A stretch of 28,837 nucleotides of DNA from Sutterella sp. (GTDB lineage Bacteria > Pseudomonadota > Gammaproteobacteria > Burkholderiales > Burkholderiaceae_F), in contig JAHHRH010000018.1 of assembly GCA_020025915.1 (NCBI GenBank), positions 1 to 28,837 on the forward strand. Direction: 5' to 3'. Both the position numbers and the translations under genes were made by a program. The notes beneath the pieces were generated by a model. The model saw nothing but the letters and a program-made list of their open reading frames with translations, was not told the origin of the DNA and searched no databases. Positions 1 through 6,833 of this stretch are shown in pieces (positions within the stretch are counted from its first letter, which is position 1; the number at the start of each line of letters is the position of its first letter).

Positions 1-27
1 CTCCGGTTTAGTTTGTTGTTTTGCAAG

Positions 28-47
28 CTCGTGCCTTTAGGCACGAG
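28..47. repeat. Perfect 8-bp stem hairpin near left edge
   Basis: CTCGTGCC and GGCACGAG flank a 4-base TTTA loop. No T-tract follows on either strand, so it is not a typical terminator by itself. It sits just left of a terminator-like hairpin and may be part of a transcript that begins outside the window. Confidence 0.5.
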
Positions 48-59
48 TAGTTCACATGA

Positions 60-98
60 AGCACGCCGAACACGAAGTTATGATCGGCGTGCTTTTTC
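60..98 (+). terminator. Rho-independent terminator, + strand orientation
   Basis: A 10-bp stem (AGCACGCCGA paired with TCGGCGTGCT) with a 14-base loop is followed by a T-run at 93-97. The T-run is on the + strand, so it would end a rightward transcript entering from outside the window. It also lies just beyond the stop of the leftward gene at 104-706, for which it is a weaker terminator. Confidence 0.6.
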
Positions 99-103
99 TC
101 TAA

Positions 104-706
104 TCAATCAAAGGGGTTGGATTTTGACCCTGCTGGATCGTTATCGAGAATACATTCCATCTTTAGATCTACGAGTAGTCGCTGCGTTGATCGTGGACCT
201 TTACAGAGTTGCTCAATAAGTTCATCTTTTTTGACATGGTCGAGATTGTTCTTTTTCGAAAAATTGTTATGCTTTTTCGCAATGAGAATTCGCTTCAACT
301 CGTCTGCGAAGGCGAACGAGATTTGACAACGACTAACCTTCTGTACGCGTTTTTTGATTGGCATTGGTTTCTCTGGATTAACATAATCCTCTAGCGATAT
401 CGTTTCGCGGTTATCGGCTGAGATTCCGTTGCTGATTTTCACTACATCGCAAAATGATGTACTACAGGGCGGAACTCCAATAGTAGTTTTCTCATCAACG
501 ATCGCGACGATGAGGCGAGCGATATGATCATCATTCATCGCGCGTACAACCCTGCAAGCGCCGCTATAGTGACTCAATAGTTTCAACAGAAGCAGAATTG
601 TGAGTTCTTCGAGGACATGCGGATCGAGATATCTGGATTTGATGATCCGATCGGCAATAGATCTAATTTTATTAATAAAGTTTTCATATTGATTGTACTC
701 AGTCAT
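104..706 (-). CDS. Hypothetical protein, 200 aa
   Basis: I do not recognise this protein. It starts with ATG at 706 and ends with TGA at 104-106. The N-terminal 75 residues look helical and Leu/Ile-rich without a clear membrane span, and the C-terminal part is Lys-rich and hydrophilic, so a cytoplasmic location is likely. Five scattered cysteines form no obvious zinc motif. It starts 12 bases after the end of the small ORF at 719-925, so the two probably form one leftward unit. No convincing Shine-Dalgarno sequence precedes the start. Base composition is more AT-rich than the transfer genes, which suggests a different origin. The position beside a conjugation cluster would suit a regulator, but nothing in the sequence shows that. 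Confidence 0.55.
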   Translation of the reverse strand: MTEYNQYENFINKIRSIADRIIKSRYLDPHVLEELTILLLLKLLSHYSGACRVVRAMNDDHIARLIVAIVDEKTTIGVPPCSTSFCDVVKISNGISADNRETISLEDYVNPEKPMPIKKRVQKVSRCQISFAFADELKRILIAKKHNNFSKKNNLDHVKKDELIEQLCKGPRSTQRLLVDLKMECILDNDPAGSKSNPFD

Positions 707-718
707 GATTGTGTCACG

Positions 719-925
719 TTAGTAATAAATGAAGTTATGAATTTTATTAATCCACGACTTTTTTGCAAACACTACATACACTCCTGTTGACGTGGAACAA
801 ACTTTATTCAAATAACACATTTGCGTTTCTGAAATCGTTTGCCTCGTGAGCGTTCTTTGGTGTAAAAGGATTCTTTCCATCTGTAATTCAATATCATTTA
901 ATGAGTTGCGATAAATGAATTTCAT
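719..925 (-). CDS. Hypothetical small protein, about 68 aa
   Basis: This is a small AT-rich ORF of unknown function immediately upstream, on the minus strand, of the 200-aa ORF. I chose the ATG at 925; a TTG two codons further out at 931 is the alternative. Neither has a good ribosome-binding site. The product is mixed polar and hydrophobic with two cysteines and no recognised domain. Support for coding rests mainly on its tight 12-base spacing to the next gene on the same strand. Confidence 0.35.
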   Translation of the reverse strand: MKFIYRNSLNDIELQMERILLHQRTLTRQTISETQMCYLNKVCSTSTGVYVVFAKKSWINKIHNFIYY

Positions 926-1262
926 TTTCAAGAGATTGTCTCTATTAACCTATAGATTCTTAGTGATAAGCTTTTTTAATCACAGCACCAGTCGTTTTGA
1001 GTGCTTTTCTATTTACAATCGCGCCCCATTAAAGTAACATGTACTCTTAAGTACTCTTTTTTCTGTTCAATTAGCTACATTATCGTTTTTGAATGACATT
1101 ATTCTAGACACAAAACGATATATCTTATTAATTTGTCTTTATATCCATTAAACTTGATTAATAATCAAGTTTCTGCAAAGTATTCTCAAAAGCAGGACAA
1201 CATTTGACCGTTCGTTCACGGTAGTGCAAGCTCGAGGCCTGTCGTTTATTACAAATCGAATA
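926..1262. other. AT-rich intergenic region without a gene
   Basis: I see no coding region in these roughly 340 bases, which separate two leftward units. It should contain the promoter of the 719-925/104-706 pair. It holds a 23-bp palindrome (1150-1172), a 5-bp hairpin GTACT/AGTAC at 1041-1054 followed by a T-rich run at 1057-1062, and a short inverted repeat ACCGT/ACGGT at 1207-1222. The bases TGCAAGCTCG at 1225-1234 also occur at 22-31. Confidence 0.5.
1150..1172. repeat. 23-bp perfect palindrome, candidate operator
   Basis: The 11-bp half AAACTTGATTA is followed by one central base and its exact reverse complement TAATCAAGTTT. The short centre makes it look more like a binding site for a dimeric regulator than an RNA hairpin. 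It lies about 225 bases upstream of the leftward small ORF and downstream of the ADP-ribosylglycohydrolase terminator. Confidence 0.55.
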
Positions 1263-1296
1263 AAAAAGCAGTACTCTTTCGAAGTACTGCTTTTTG
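1263..1296 (-). terminator. Bidirectional Rho-independent terminator after the ADP-ribosylglycohydrolase
   Basis: A 13-bp stem (AAAAAGCAGTACT paired with AGTACTGCTTTTT) surrounds a 7-base loop. It has a T-run on both strands. It lies about 25 bases past the stop of the leftward gene at 1320-2234, which it most likely serves. Confidence 0.85.
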
Positions 1297-1319
1297 TCTA
1301 AGCGAAATTTTGGACGATG

Positions 1320-2234
1320 TTAACGCATCAGGGCATCGTTCTCTTCACACAAGTTGACGATGTACTCAAAGCGCGCTAACGCATGCGACCAGGCGGTAGG
1401 TACACCTGTTTCGCCACCGATACCATAGATGATGCCCGCGAGCCCGCCAGTGACAGAACCGAGCGTATCGGTATCACCACCTAAGTTGACGGCAGTCAAT
1501 ACGGCATCCGCATAGTTGTCGGAGTGAATCAGTGACCAAATAGCCCCTTGTAAGAGGTCCGGGGCAAAACCTGAATTAGGGACAGAGACGCGTGCCATAT
1601 GAGGGAGCGTCTGGAAGCGCTGAATGTAGTATTCAGGTACGTCATAAGTATCATGCATCAAGACCTGCTCAAGGGCTTCTTTGGGGCTTAGGCCTTTGAG
1701 GAGTTCATCAATAAAGTATGAATAGATGCGACATACCTGTCGACTGATTTGATGGGCATGGGTCAACAATCCGGCTTCGTCAATGATGTTATGACGATTG
1801 TGATCCTTTAAAAGCGCATAAGGGAGCATGCGCATCAAGGCACCACTACCGTTATCCAAAATATCGCGACCACCACAAAGATCAGCTGGAGTCCCTGAGC
1901 GATAGCGAGAGACTGCCATCGAGGTTGTACGCCCCACCCCATAGGCATTCCCTAAGGGCGTATAGCGACCTTCATAAATCCACTGCGCAAAACGCGACAT
2001 CACGTCCTCGGGGTCAAATTCACCCTTCTCGCCCAAACTATCGAGTTCTGCAAGCATCATCGACGTGTCGTCCGACCAAAAGCCAATGGGAAGAGTGCGC
2101 TTTCCTAAAGGCACCATCTCTTCACATACGAACGTATCGCGCTCTCGACCGTCGTACGGGACGCCTAAGGCATCACCAACAGCACTCCCAACAACCCCGG
2201 CAAGCAAATGTGACATATTAAGACGTTTCTCCAT
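1320..2234 (-). CDS. ADP-ribosylglycohydrolase family protein (DraG/ARH type)
   Basis: The product is a 304-aa predicted enzyme that would remove ADP-ribose from a modified protein or small molecule; the substrate is unknown. Family motifs are in order: GSAVGDALGVP at 16-26, WSDDTSM at 53-59 with the metal-binding Asp pair 55-56, NGSGALMR at 128-135, a THAH motif at 158-161, and the metal-binding NLGGDTDTLG at 250-259 with Asp254 and Asp256. Length matches the family and all key residues are present, so it should be active. The ATG at 2234 lacks a good ribosome-binding site. The ATG at residue 7 has GGAG twelve bases upstream and is an alternative start. It is monocistronic, with its own terminator at 1263-1296. 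No ADP-ribosyltransferase partner is visible nearby, so a toxin-antitoxin or defence pairing cannot be shown. Confidence 0.92.
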   Translation of the reverse strand: MEKRLNMSHLLAGVVGSAVGDALGVPYDGRERDTFVCEEMVPLGKRTLPIGFWSDDTSMMLAELDSLGEKGEFDPEDVMSRFAQWIYEGRYTPLGNAYGVGRTTSMAVSRYRSGTPADLCGGRDILDNGSGALMRMLPYALLKDHNRHNIIDEAGLLTHAHQISRQVCRIYSYFIDELLKGLSPKEALEQVLMHDTYDVPEYYIQRFQTLPHMARVSVPNSGFAPDLLQGAIWSLIHSDNYADAVLTAVNLGGDTDTLGSVTGGLAGIIYGIGGETGVPTAWSHALARFEYIVNLCEENDALMR

Positions 2235-2918
2235 AATGCTGTATTGAAGTGTTACAGCGATAGTAGAGATTCTACCTGATCCGTAATAACCCTGAAGGAA
2301 ATTTATAAGCCGACAACAACAAAAGCTGTTCTATCGTGACTCGCGAAAAGCTCCTTTGTCACATATCACAGATAAAACGCTTATTGAGCAATCATTTTTT
2401 ATGTGATTAAAAACAATGCGGCCTTAATAAAAATTTAACAAGTTCCGCTGAATCCCCTATCTTATGTGAAGCGTTGGGTGAGATTGATAGCGAGCCGAGC
2501 TTTAGCTGGGCAATTTTGACCTTCGATGTACTTCTTTATCGGGTCTATCGAACGTTCGTCACCTACCGAGATTGCACAGTAGCTGTGCGACCAAAAGCAA
2601 CTTCCGTTCCTCAAAATCTGCTAAATCTACCATCCGGAACTAAAACGCCCGAATAGCATCAAAAGCATCATTTGTCTTTGTGATCAGGAGACGCCTGATT
2701 AACCTAAAACTGCACGGCTTATATCTCCGCCCTAAAGGACGAATCTTTACGCCGCAATTGGGTAAGCCACGTTAGCGGTCATTAGCTAAAAACGTCCCAC
2801 ACCGCCTCAACTTTGTAAAGCAAAAATTCGTATCAAATCTTCAGTTTAAAAATTTCTATATCAGGATTTTCCCTTAGTTGAATCTTGTAAAAATATTTAC
2901 GTATTTACCCTTATTTTA

Positions 2919-2963
2919 CTGTTTTAAACATCACTTTTGAGTCCAAACCACTGTTTAAAACAG
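2919..2963. promoter_or_regulatory. Pair of palindromic sites 32 bp apart, candidate operators of the transfer operon
   Basis: The sites CTGTTTTAAACAT (2919-2931) and CTGTTTAAAACAG (2951-2963) share the half-site CTGTTT/AAACAG around one central base. Their starts are 32 bases apart, about three helical turns, so dimers would bind the same DNA face. They lie about 245-290 bases upstream of traA. Together they also form an 11-bp inverted repeat with a 23-base spacer. Function is inferred from geometry only. Confidence 0.45.
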
Positions 2964-3050
2964 AACTTTTATTTTTACGGTCATTTGCATCTAATTTCAG
3001 ACAGTTAAAGGGTGTTAGCAAAATTTATATCTATCTGCTAAAGTTCGCAT

Positions 3051-3096
3051 CTCTCTGAACAACAGAGAGACAGTCAACTCGTGCGCACGTGTTTTT
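3051..3096 (+). repeat. Hairpin plus palindrome in the traA leader region
   Basis: CTCTCTG and CAGAGAG form a perfect 7-bp stem with a 5-base loop (3051-3069). Eleven bases later comes the 10-bp palindrome CGTGCGCACG (3080-3089) and a T-run (3092-3096). Together they could act as a leader attenuator or as protein-binding sites; the sequence alone does not decide. Confidence 0.4.
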
Positions 3097-3207
3097 CAGC
3101 CGAATATTTCATATCTACGTTATTGACGTATAGGCATAACTATTCTGCTGAATTTGATTGACATGACCTTCTTTTTTTGACTTCAATCTTTATTCTTAGG
3201 AGAACAA

Positions 3208-3519
3208 ATGAAGTTAATTTCTAAAGCTCGCGTGGGCTTTAATAAGGCCAAGACAGCCATGATCGTCACGAGTTTGACTTTGTACGCTCAGAGTGCTCTC
3301 GCGCTCGAACATGCGGATGATTTCAAAAGCTTATACGACCAACTTCTCGGTTGGGCGGGTGGCACACTGGGTAAGTCCATCGCCCTTCTCTTCTTACTTA
3401 TTGGTCTCGGCACCGGTCTTGCTCGTGGGTCCATCTATGCCGCAGTCGTTGCGATAGCAGCTGGTCTGAGCCTCGTTATCGCCCCGACAATCATTGATTC
3501 GATCTTCGCCGGCGCTTAA
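3208..3519 (+). CDS. traA: TraA, F-type conjugative pilin precursor
   Basis: The product is a 103-aa prepilin and the likely major subunit of the conjugative pilus. The N-terminus carries Lys/Arg residues and a hydrophobic core at 15-31, ending in a signal-peptidase-like ALA at 30-32. That leaves a mature protein of 71 residues, close to the 70 of F pilin. Two hydrophobic segments follow (about 57-72 and 76-97) separated by a small basic turn around Arg73, as in the inserted pilin hairpin. The start is well supported by AGGAGA six bases upstream of the ATG. It is the first gene of the rightward cluster and is followed directly by traL and then by a strong terminator, which may let pilin be made in excess. 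Pilins are short and variable, so the assignment rests on topology and position as well as sequence. Confidence 0.85.
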   Translation: MKLISKARVGFNKAKTAMIVTSLTLYAQSALALEHADDFKSLYDQLLGWAGGTLGKSIALLFLLIGLGTGLARGSIYAAVVAIAAGLSLVIAPTIIDSIFAGA

Positions 3520-3540
3520 TCAGCATTCTTGGATACGCAA

Positions 3541-3825
3541 ATGGTTCCAGAGGGATGCCGCGTTGCGAGTGGCTTAGATGATCCGCCAAGATTCCTTCTT
3601 TGGTCGGCCGACCTCGTGTGTATTGTTCTCGTCTTTGTTTTTTGCGGCGCGCTCGTAAATTACATGACGACCGGCACGATATTGGGCCTTTTAGCCGCGT
3701 TCGTGTGGCATAGGATGAGCGCGACAGACGGCCAAGGATTCGCTCTTGCCATTGTGTATTGGACAACAGGTTTAGCGACCTTCGTCCGTACACCCCGTAG
3801 TCATCTACGTCATTTCGTCGGTTAA
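3541..3825 (+). CDS. traL: TraL, pilus assembly inner-membrane protein
   Basis: The product is a 94-aa inner-membrane subunit of the F-type transfer machine, needed for pilus assembly; F TraL has 91 residues. The family hallmark LDDPPRFLLWSAD is present near residues 12-24. It is followed by hydrophobic stretches around 24-58, and a charged C-terminus rich in Arg and His. I prefer the ATG at 3541, which has a weak GGA about nine bases upstream. A TTG four codons earlier at 3529 would also give an open frame but has no ribosome-binding site. It follows traA after 21 bases and is followed within a few bases by a strong terminator. Confidence 0.9.
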   Translation: MVPEGCRVASGLDDPPRFLLWSADLVCIVLVFVFCGALVNYMTTGTILGLLAAFVWHRMSATDGQGFALAIVYWTTGLATFVRTPRSHLRHFVG

Positions 3826-3830
3826 TGATT

Positions 3831-3872
3831 AAAGCGATCGATTCACAAGAAAGTAGGATCGATCGCTTTTTT
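3831..3872 (+). terminator. Strong Rho-independent terminator between traL and traE
   Basis: A 12-bp perfect stem (AAAGCGATCGAT paired with ATCGATCGCTTT) with a 15-base loop ends in a run of six T. It begins five bases after the traL stop codon. It would separate a short traA-traL transcript from the rest of the cluster. Confidence 0.88.
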
Positions 3873-3950
3873 AGACCTTTTTTTGCAAATCAACGCTTCC
3901 GAGCGACCGTTTGCTTCTTTTAAGTGCTTTTTAAAGCGCCCTTTATTCTT

Positions 3951-3956
3951 TATATA
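3951..3956 (+). promoter_or_regulatory. Possible -10 element for traE
   Basis: TATATA lies eight bases upstream of the traE ATG and downstream of the traL terminator, where a new promoter is needed. The -35 region (about 3928-3933, TTTTTA) is a poor match. If used, transcription would start at or within a few bases of the ATG, giving an almost leaderless message. Confidence 0.35.
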
Positions 3957-3964
3957 TAGACAAC

Positions 3965-4531
3965 ATGCTTTACGCTAGTTTGATTGCAGAGCGACTGGGA
4001 CTTCGACGTGGCTTTCTGATTGTCCTGGCAACGAGCCTACTACTTAACCTCCTTTTGGCCATCGCGCTCATTCGCCATAAGCCCGATGTGCGAACGGTCA
4101 TCATTCCACCGACGCTCGCCCAAGAACGCGAAGTGTGGTCATTTAGTAACACGGGGCCAAGCGCCGCTTACTTGGAACGCTTTGCGTTATCGATCCTTTC
4201 TTTTGCAGCATCTGTCACTCCCGACACTATCGACAGTGCTCGGCACGCAGTCTTAGAGCACGTCGACCCAGCTGCCTATGGCGTGCTCGAAGAAACGCTC
4301 ATCGTTGAAGGCGACCGCATGAAAAAAGACCACTCGTCCACAGTCTTTTATGCTGACAAAGCCCGCGTGAACTTGAGTGCCTTGACGGTTGAAGTCGATG
4401 GCGTTCAAAAGCTCTTAGTCGGCAGTACCGTTACACGAACTCAGCCTAAGACCTGGCGCATGACCTTTCGTTACGACGCCGGTCGACTTTTCTTAACGTC
4501 GCTGACTGATCGCATTCCTAAAACGAAGTAG
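3965..4531 (+). CDS. traE: TraE, T4SS inner-membrane assembly protein
   Basis: The product has 188 residues, the same length as F TraE, the VirB5/VirB8-like inner-membrane subunit of F-type systems. A short cytoplasmic N-terminus with LGLRRGFL at 11-18 precedes one membrane span at about 17-37, then RHKPDVRTVIIPPTL and a periplasmic domain. The C-terminal TWRMTFRYDAGRLFL pattern is typical of the family. No Shine-Dalgarno sequence precedes the ATG. The gene follows the traL terminator by about 90 bases and probably begins a new transcription unit. A 76-base non-coding gap separates its stop from the region of the traK start. Confidence 0.93.
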   Translation: MLYASLIAERLGLRRGFLIVLATSLLLNLLLAIALIRHKPDVRTVIIPPTLAQEREVWSFSNTGPSAAYLERFALSILSFAASVTPDTIDSARHAVLEHVDPAAYGVLEETLIVEGDRMKKDHSSTVFYADKARVNLSALTVEVDGVQKLLVGSTVTRTQPKTWRMTFRYDAGRLFLTSLTDRIPKTK

Positions 4532-4619
4532 TGACCGTTCTGTGGTTTGATCATCGAGTACTAAAGCCTCGCCTCAAGCGCACTTCCTTTACACCCTTTT
4601 TGAATTTTTGTTTCTCCAG

Positions 4620-5432
4620 ATGTTCAAGTTTCATCCGTGGAGCAAGCGGGCTTTTGTCCTAAAAATCCGTAATCAACTCCCTAATATCTTACAAATTGCA
4701 CTTATATTCGCTATTTTATTCCCGATCGCGTTCGCATATCGTGAAGCTGATGCAGCAACCTTTGTCGCTCGAAAGAGTGACCGTCCGCTCGAATTCGTGT
4801 TGCCCTCAACAGGTACCACCATGGTCGCGATCCCCAATGATCCGATTAAAACTGCGGTCTTTGATCGCGCCTTGGTCGACATTCAGACCGATAGTCAAAC
4901 GGGCATGCTTTACATCCTTCCGAAGATCGAAGGCACAGCGATGGTCTACGTGACATGTCGCTCGGGCGAAACCGCAGCCCTACATTTGACCTTTGAACCT
5001 GACGCCAAACCCCGAACCATCATCTTAGAAAAACAAGGCGATGAAACCCCGACTGCCGCTGCAGATGTCGCTACACCCGCTCGACCGTTGCGTGCCGAGG
5101 GGTTTTCGGCTGAAGTGAAGCGTTTTGTCACCTTGATCCTTCGTCATGAAACAAATGACGAAGCGGTGCGTACGAGCATGACGATCCCTGGCCCTGCTTC
5201 CGAGCGAGCCATCCGTCAGTTGGCTCCCTTAAACGTACGTTTTGAAGGGATTTGGCGAAGCCGTGACGCCGAAGCGATTGAAGTAACAGTGCGAAATGGC
5301 ACAGTGCTCCCGATCGAAATCGATCCACAAGCTTTGACGTCAGGTGACCTGTGGGCCGTGGCGACCACGCAAACTCAATTGCTCCCTGGCATGAGTACCA
5401 CGGTAATTTTGGTGGAGGCCGCCCGTGACTGA
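4620..5432 (+). CDS. traK: TraK, secretin-like outer-membrane core protein
   Basis: The product is a 270-aa exported protein of the VirB9/secretin-like TraK family, expected to join TraV and TraB in the envelope-spanning core. It has a long basic N-terminus and a hydrophobic signal core ending near ADAA at about 42-45. Family features include the early FVLPSTGTTMVAIPNDPI stretch and a C-terminal beta-rich domain with LPGMSTTVILVE near the end. F TraK is somewhat shorter (242 aa). I chose the ATG at 4620 over a TTG at 4608; neither has a Shine-Dalgarno sequence. The upstream leader is T-rich. The gene overlaps traB by eight bases, so the two are probably translationally coupled. Confidence 0.92.
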   Translation: MFKFHPWSKRAFVLKIRNQLPNILQIALIFAILFPIAFAYREADAATFVARKSDRPLEFVLPSTGTTMVAIPNDPIKTAVFDRALVDIQTDSQTGMLYILPKIEGTAMVYVTCRSGETAALHLTFEPDAKPRTIILEKQGDETPTAAADVATPARPLRAEGFSAEVKRFVTLILRHETNDEAVRTSMTIPGPASERAIRQLAPLNVRFEGIWRSRDAEAIEVTVRNGTVLPIEIDPQALTSGDLWAVATTQTQLLPGMSTTVILVEAARD

Positions 5433-6801
5433 TCAAGCGCCCAGCGAAAACGAAAAAATCGCCCATAAACAAAAAGTCATTGCATTGGCCATTCTTGGTG
5501 CTTTAACAATTTTTGCTGTCTCCGCCGTGGTCGTGAGTGAACCGAAGACCCCGAAGAAACGCGTCTCTGACACGACGACCTTTTCGATCCGTCCAGAGAG
5601 TGCCGATCGAGACGCTTTGATTGCGCGCTATGACGCACGCTTTTTAGCGATGTCTAAAGACATTGAAAAAGTCCGCCAAGACGCTGTGGAACGTGAAGCC
5701 AAACTACGTGCAACAATCGCAGAACAAGAAAAAACGATCACTGAACAAACTCGCACGATGATCGACCTCAAAACGATGGCTGGTCGTGCGGGACTCATGC
5801 CTCGTCCCGGCGAAACGCCTGAAGAAACGGAAGCCCGAATTGCAAGACTTTTAAAGAGTCAAGCCGACGCCGCTTACATTCAGGACGTCACGAAGCGATT
5901 TGGCTCAAAGACCCCGGGTCCGATGATTAGCCCGTGGCCCGAGCACCAAGGGCAGCCGATGGTCGACACCAGTCAAACACCGTCTGTACCCGCTAGCACC
6001 CAACAACTTGCGTCGTCAAGCACAACATCATCAGGACGATTGACCTTGGTCACGATGGAGGGGCCTGGAAAGAGTTCGATCGATGAGTCTACGAAACCGC
6101 GTATAGGACCGTCGCCATACTTGAAGCCCGATACACCGTTATCAATGAACCGTGCTGCAGGAACCACCGTGTCCGACTACTTGCCGGCCGGTTCATTCGT
6201 GCGCGGTCGCTTATTGACAGGGGTCTATGCCGCCACAGGCGCGGGCGCAGCGTCACAACCCTTGCCAATGGTCATTCGTCTTGAAAACAAAGCGATTTTG
6301 CCTAATGAATGGCGTAGCCAAGTCACGAGTTGTCACGTGACCGCTTCAGCGACGGGTGACCTTAGCAGTGAACGCGTATTTATTCGTTTAGACCGATTGA
6401 GTTGTGTGGGCAAACGCGGTGAAACCTTAGACGTGCGTGTCACGGGTTATGCCGTCGGCGAAGACGGCAAGGTAGGTGTGCGCGGCAAGCTTGTCACACG
6501 TAGCGGTCAGGCGATCGCGTCAGCGTTGTCAGTGGGCTTGTTATCTGGGATCGGTAATGCCGTGAGTCGCTCGAACGAAGAAATCACCACAAGTATTACA
6601 GGCACACAAAGCAAACGTTATACGAATGCCTGGGCCTCTGGTCTTGGCGAAGGTATGGCCGATGCCATGAGTCGCATCACGGACTACTACCTGAAGCTCG
6701 CAGATCGGATCCTCCCAGTCCTAGAAGTAGATGCCGGCCGTCCTGTTGACATTGTGTTGAGCCAAGGCGTGTTGCTAAGCCCAACAAAACCGAATTCCTA
6801 A
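5425..6801 (+). CDS. traB: TraB, VirB10-like core scaffold protein
   Basis: The product is a 458-aa protein expected to span the envelope and link the inner-membrane ATPase complex to the outer-membrane core. One membrane span lies at about 18-37, followed by a heptad-like coiled coil at about 68-118. A Ser/Thr/Pro-rich linker at 165-235 precedes a VirB10/TrbI-type beta-barrel domain from about 250. This domain begins with YLPAGSFVRGRLLTG, the conserved entry motif, and includes a pair of cysteines at 303 and 327. The start is GTG, fixed by GGAGG seven bases upstream inside the traK end. F TraB is of similar length (475 aa). Confidence 0.94.
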   Translation: MTDQAPSENEKIAHKQKVIALAILGALTIFAVSAVVVSEPKTPKKRVSDTTTFSIRPESADRDALIARYDARFLAMSKDIEKVRQDAVEREAKLRATIAEQEKTITEQTRTMIDLKTMAGRAGLMPRPGETPEETEARIARLLKSQADAAYIQDVTKRFGSKTPGPMISPWPEHQGQPMVDTSQTPSVPASTQQLASSSTTSSGRLTLVTMEGPGKSSIDESTKPRIGPSPYLKPDTPLSMNRAAGTTVSDYLPAGSFVRGRLLTGVYAATGAGAASQPLPMVIRLENKAILPNEWRSQVTSCHVTASATGDLSSERVFIRLDRLSCVGKRGETLDVRVTGYAVGEDGKVGVRGKLVTRSGQAIASALSVGLLSGIGNAVSRSNEEITTSITGTQSKRYTNAWASGLGEGMADAMSRITDYYLKLADRILPVLEVDAGRPVDIVLSQGVLLSPTKPNS

Positions 6802-6833
6802 ACCAAAGTCGTTTAAACCCCTTAATTTGACCT

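Larger units (their letters stand above)
2235..3207. other. Long non-coding region between divergent units, upstream of traA
   Basis: I see no credible gene in these about 970 bases. The only ORF of 60 codons (2474-2656) has no ribosome-binding site and an unremarkable product. The region becomes strongly AT-rich after about 2820. It holds an imperfect hairpin ATCAGG/CCTGAT (2683-2699), two similar palindromes at 2919-2931 and 2951-2963, a hairpin at 3051-3069 and the palindrome CGTGCGCACG at 3080-3089. TTGACA at 3158-3163 resembles a -35 element, but I cannot find a matching -10. Promoters for both the leftward hydrolase and the rightward transfer operon should be here. I cannot identify an oriT. 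Confidence 0.5.

Noticed and set aside
104..925. A FlhDC/AcaDC-like pair of transcription activators (small gene followed by larger gene near a transfer cluster)
   Set aside because: Gene order and rough size are suggestive, but the larger product has no four-cysteine zinc motif and neither product matches the remembered FlhD or FlhC sequence pattern.
22..1234. Shared TGCAAGCTCG at 22-31 and 1225-1234 as possible element ends
   Set aside because: Ten bases only, with no integrase or flanking duplication; too weak to call an attachment site.
2474..2656. 60-codon ORF in the region upstream of traA
   Set aside because: No ribosome-binding site, unremarkable composition and no recognised pattern; most likely chance.
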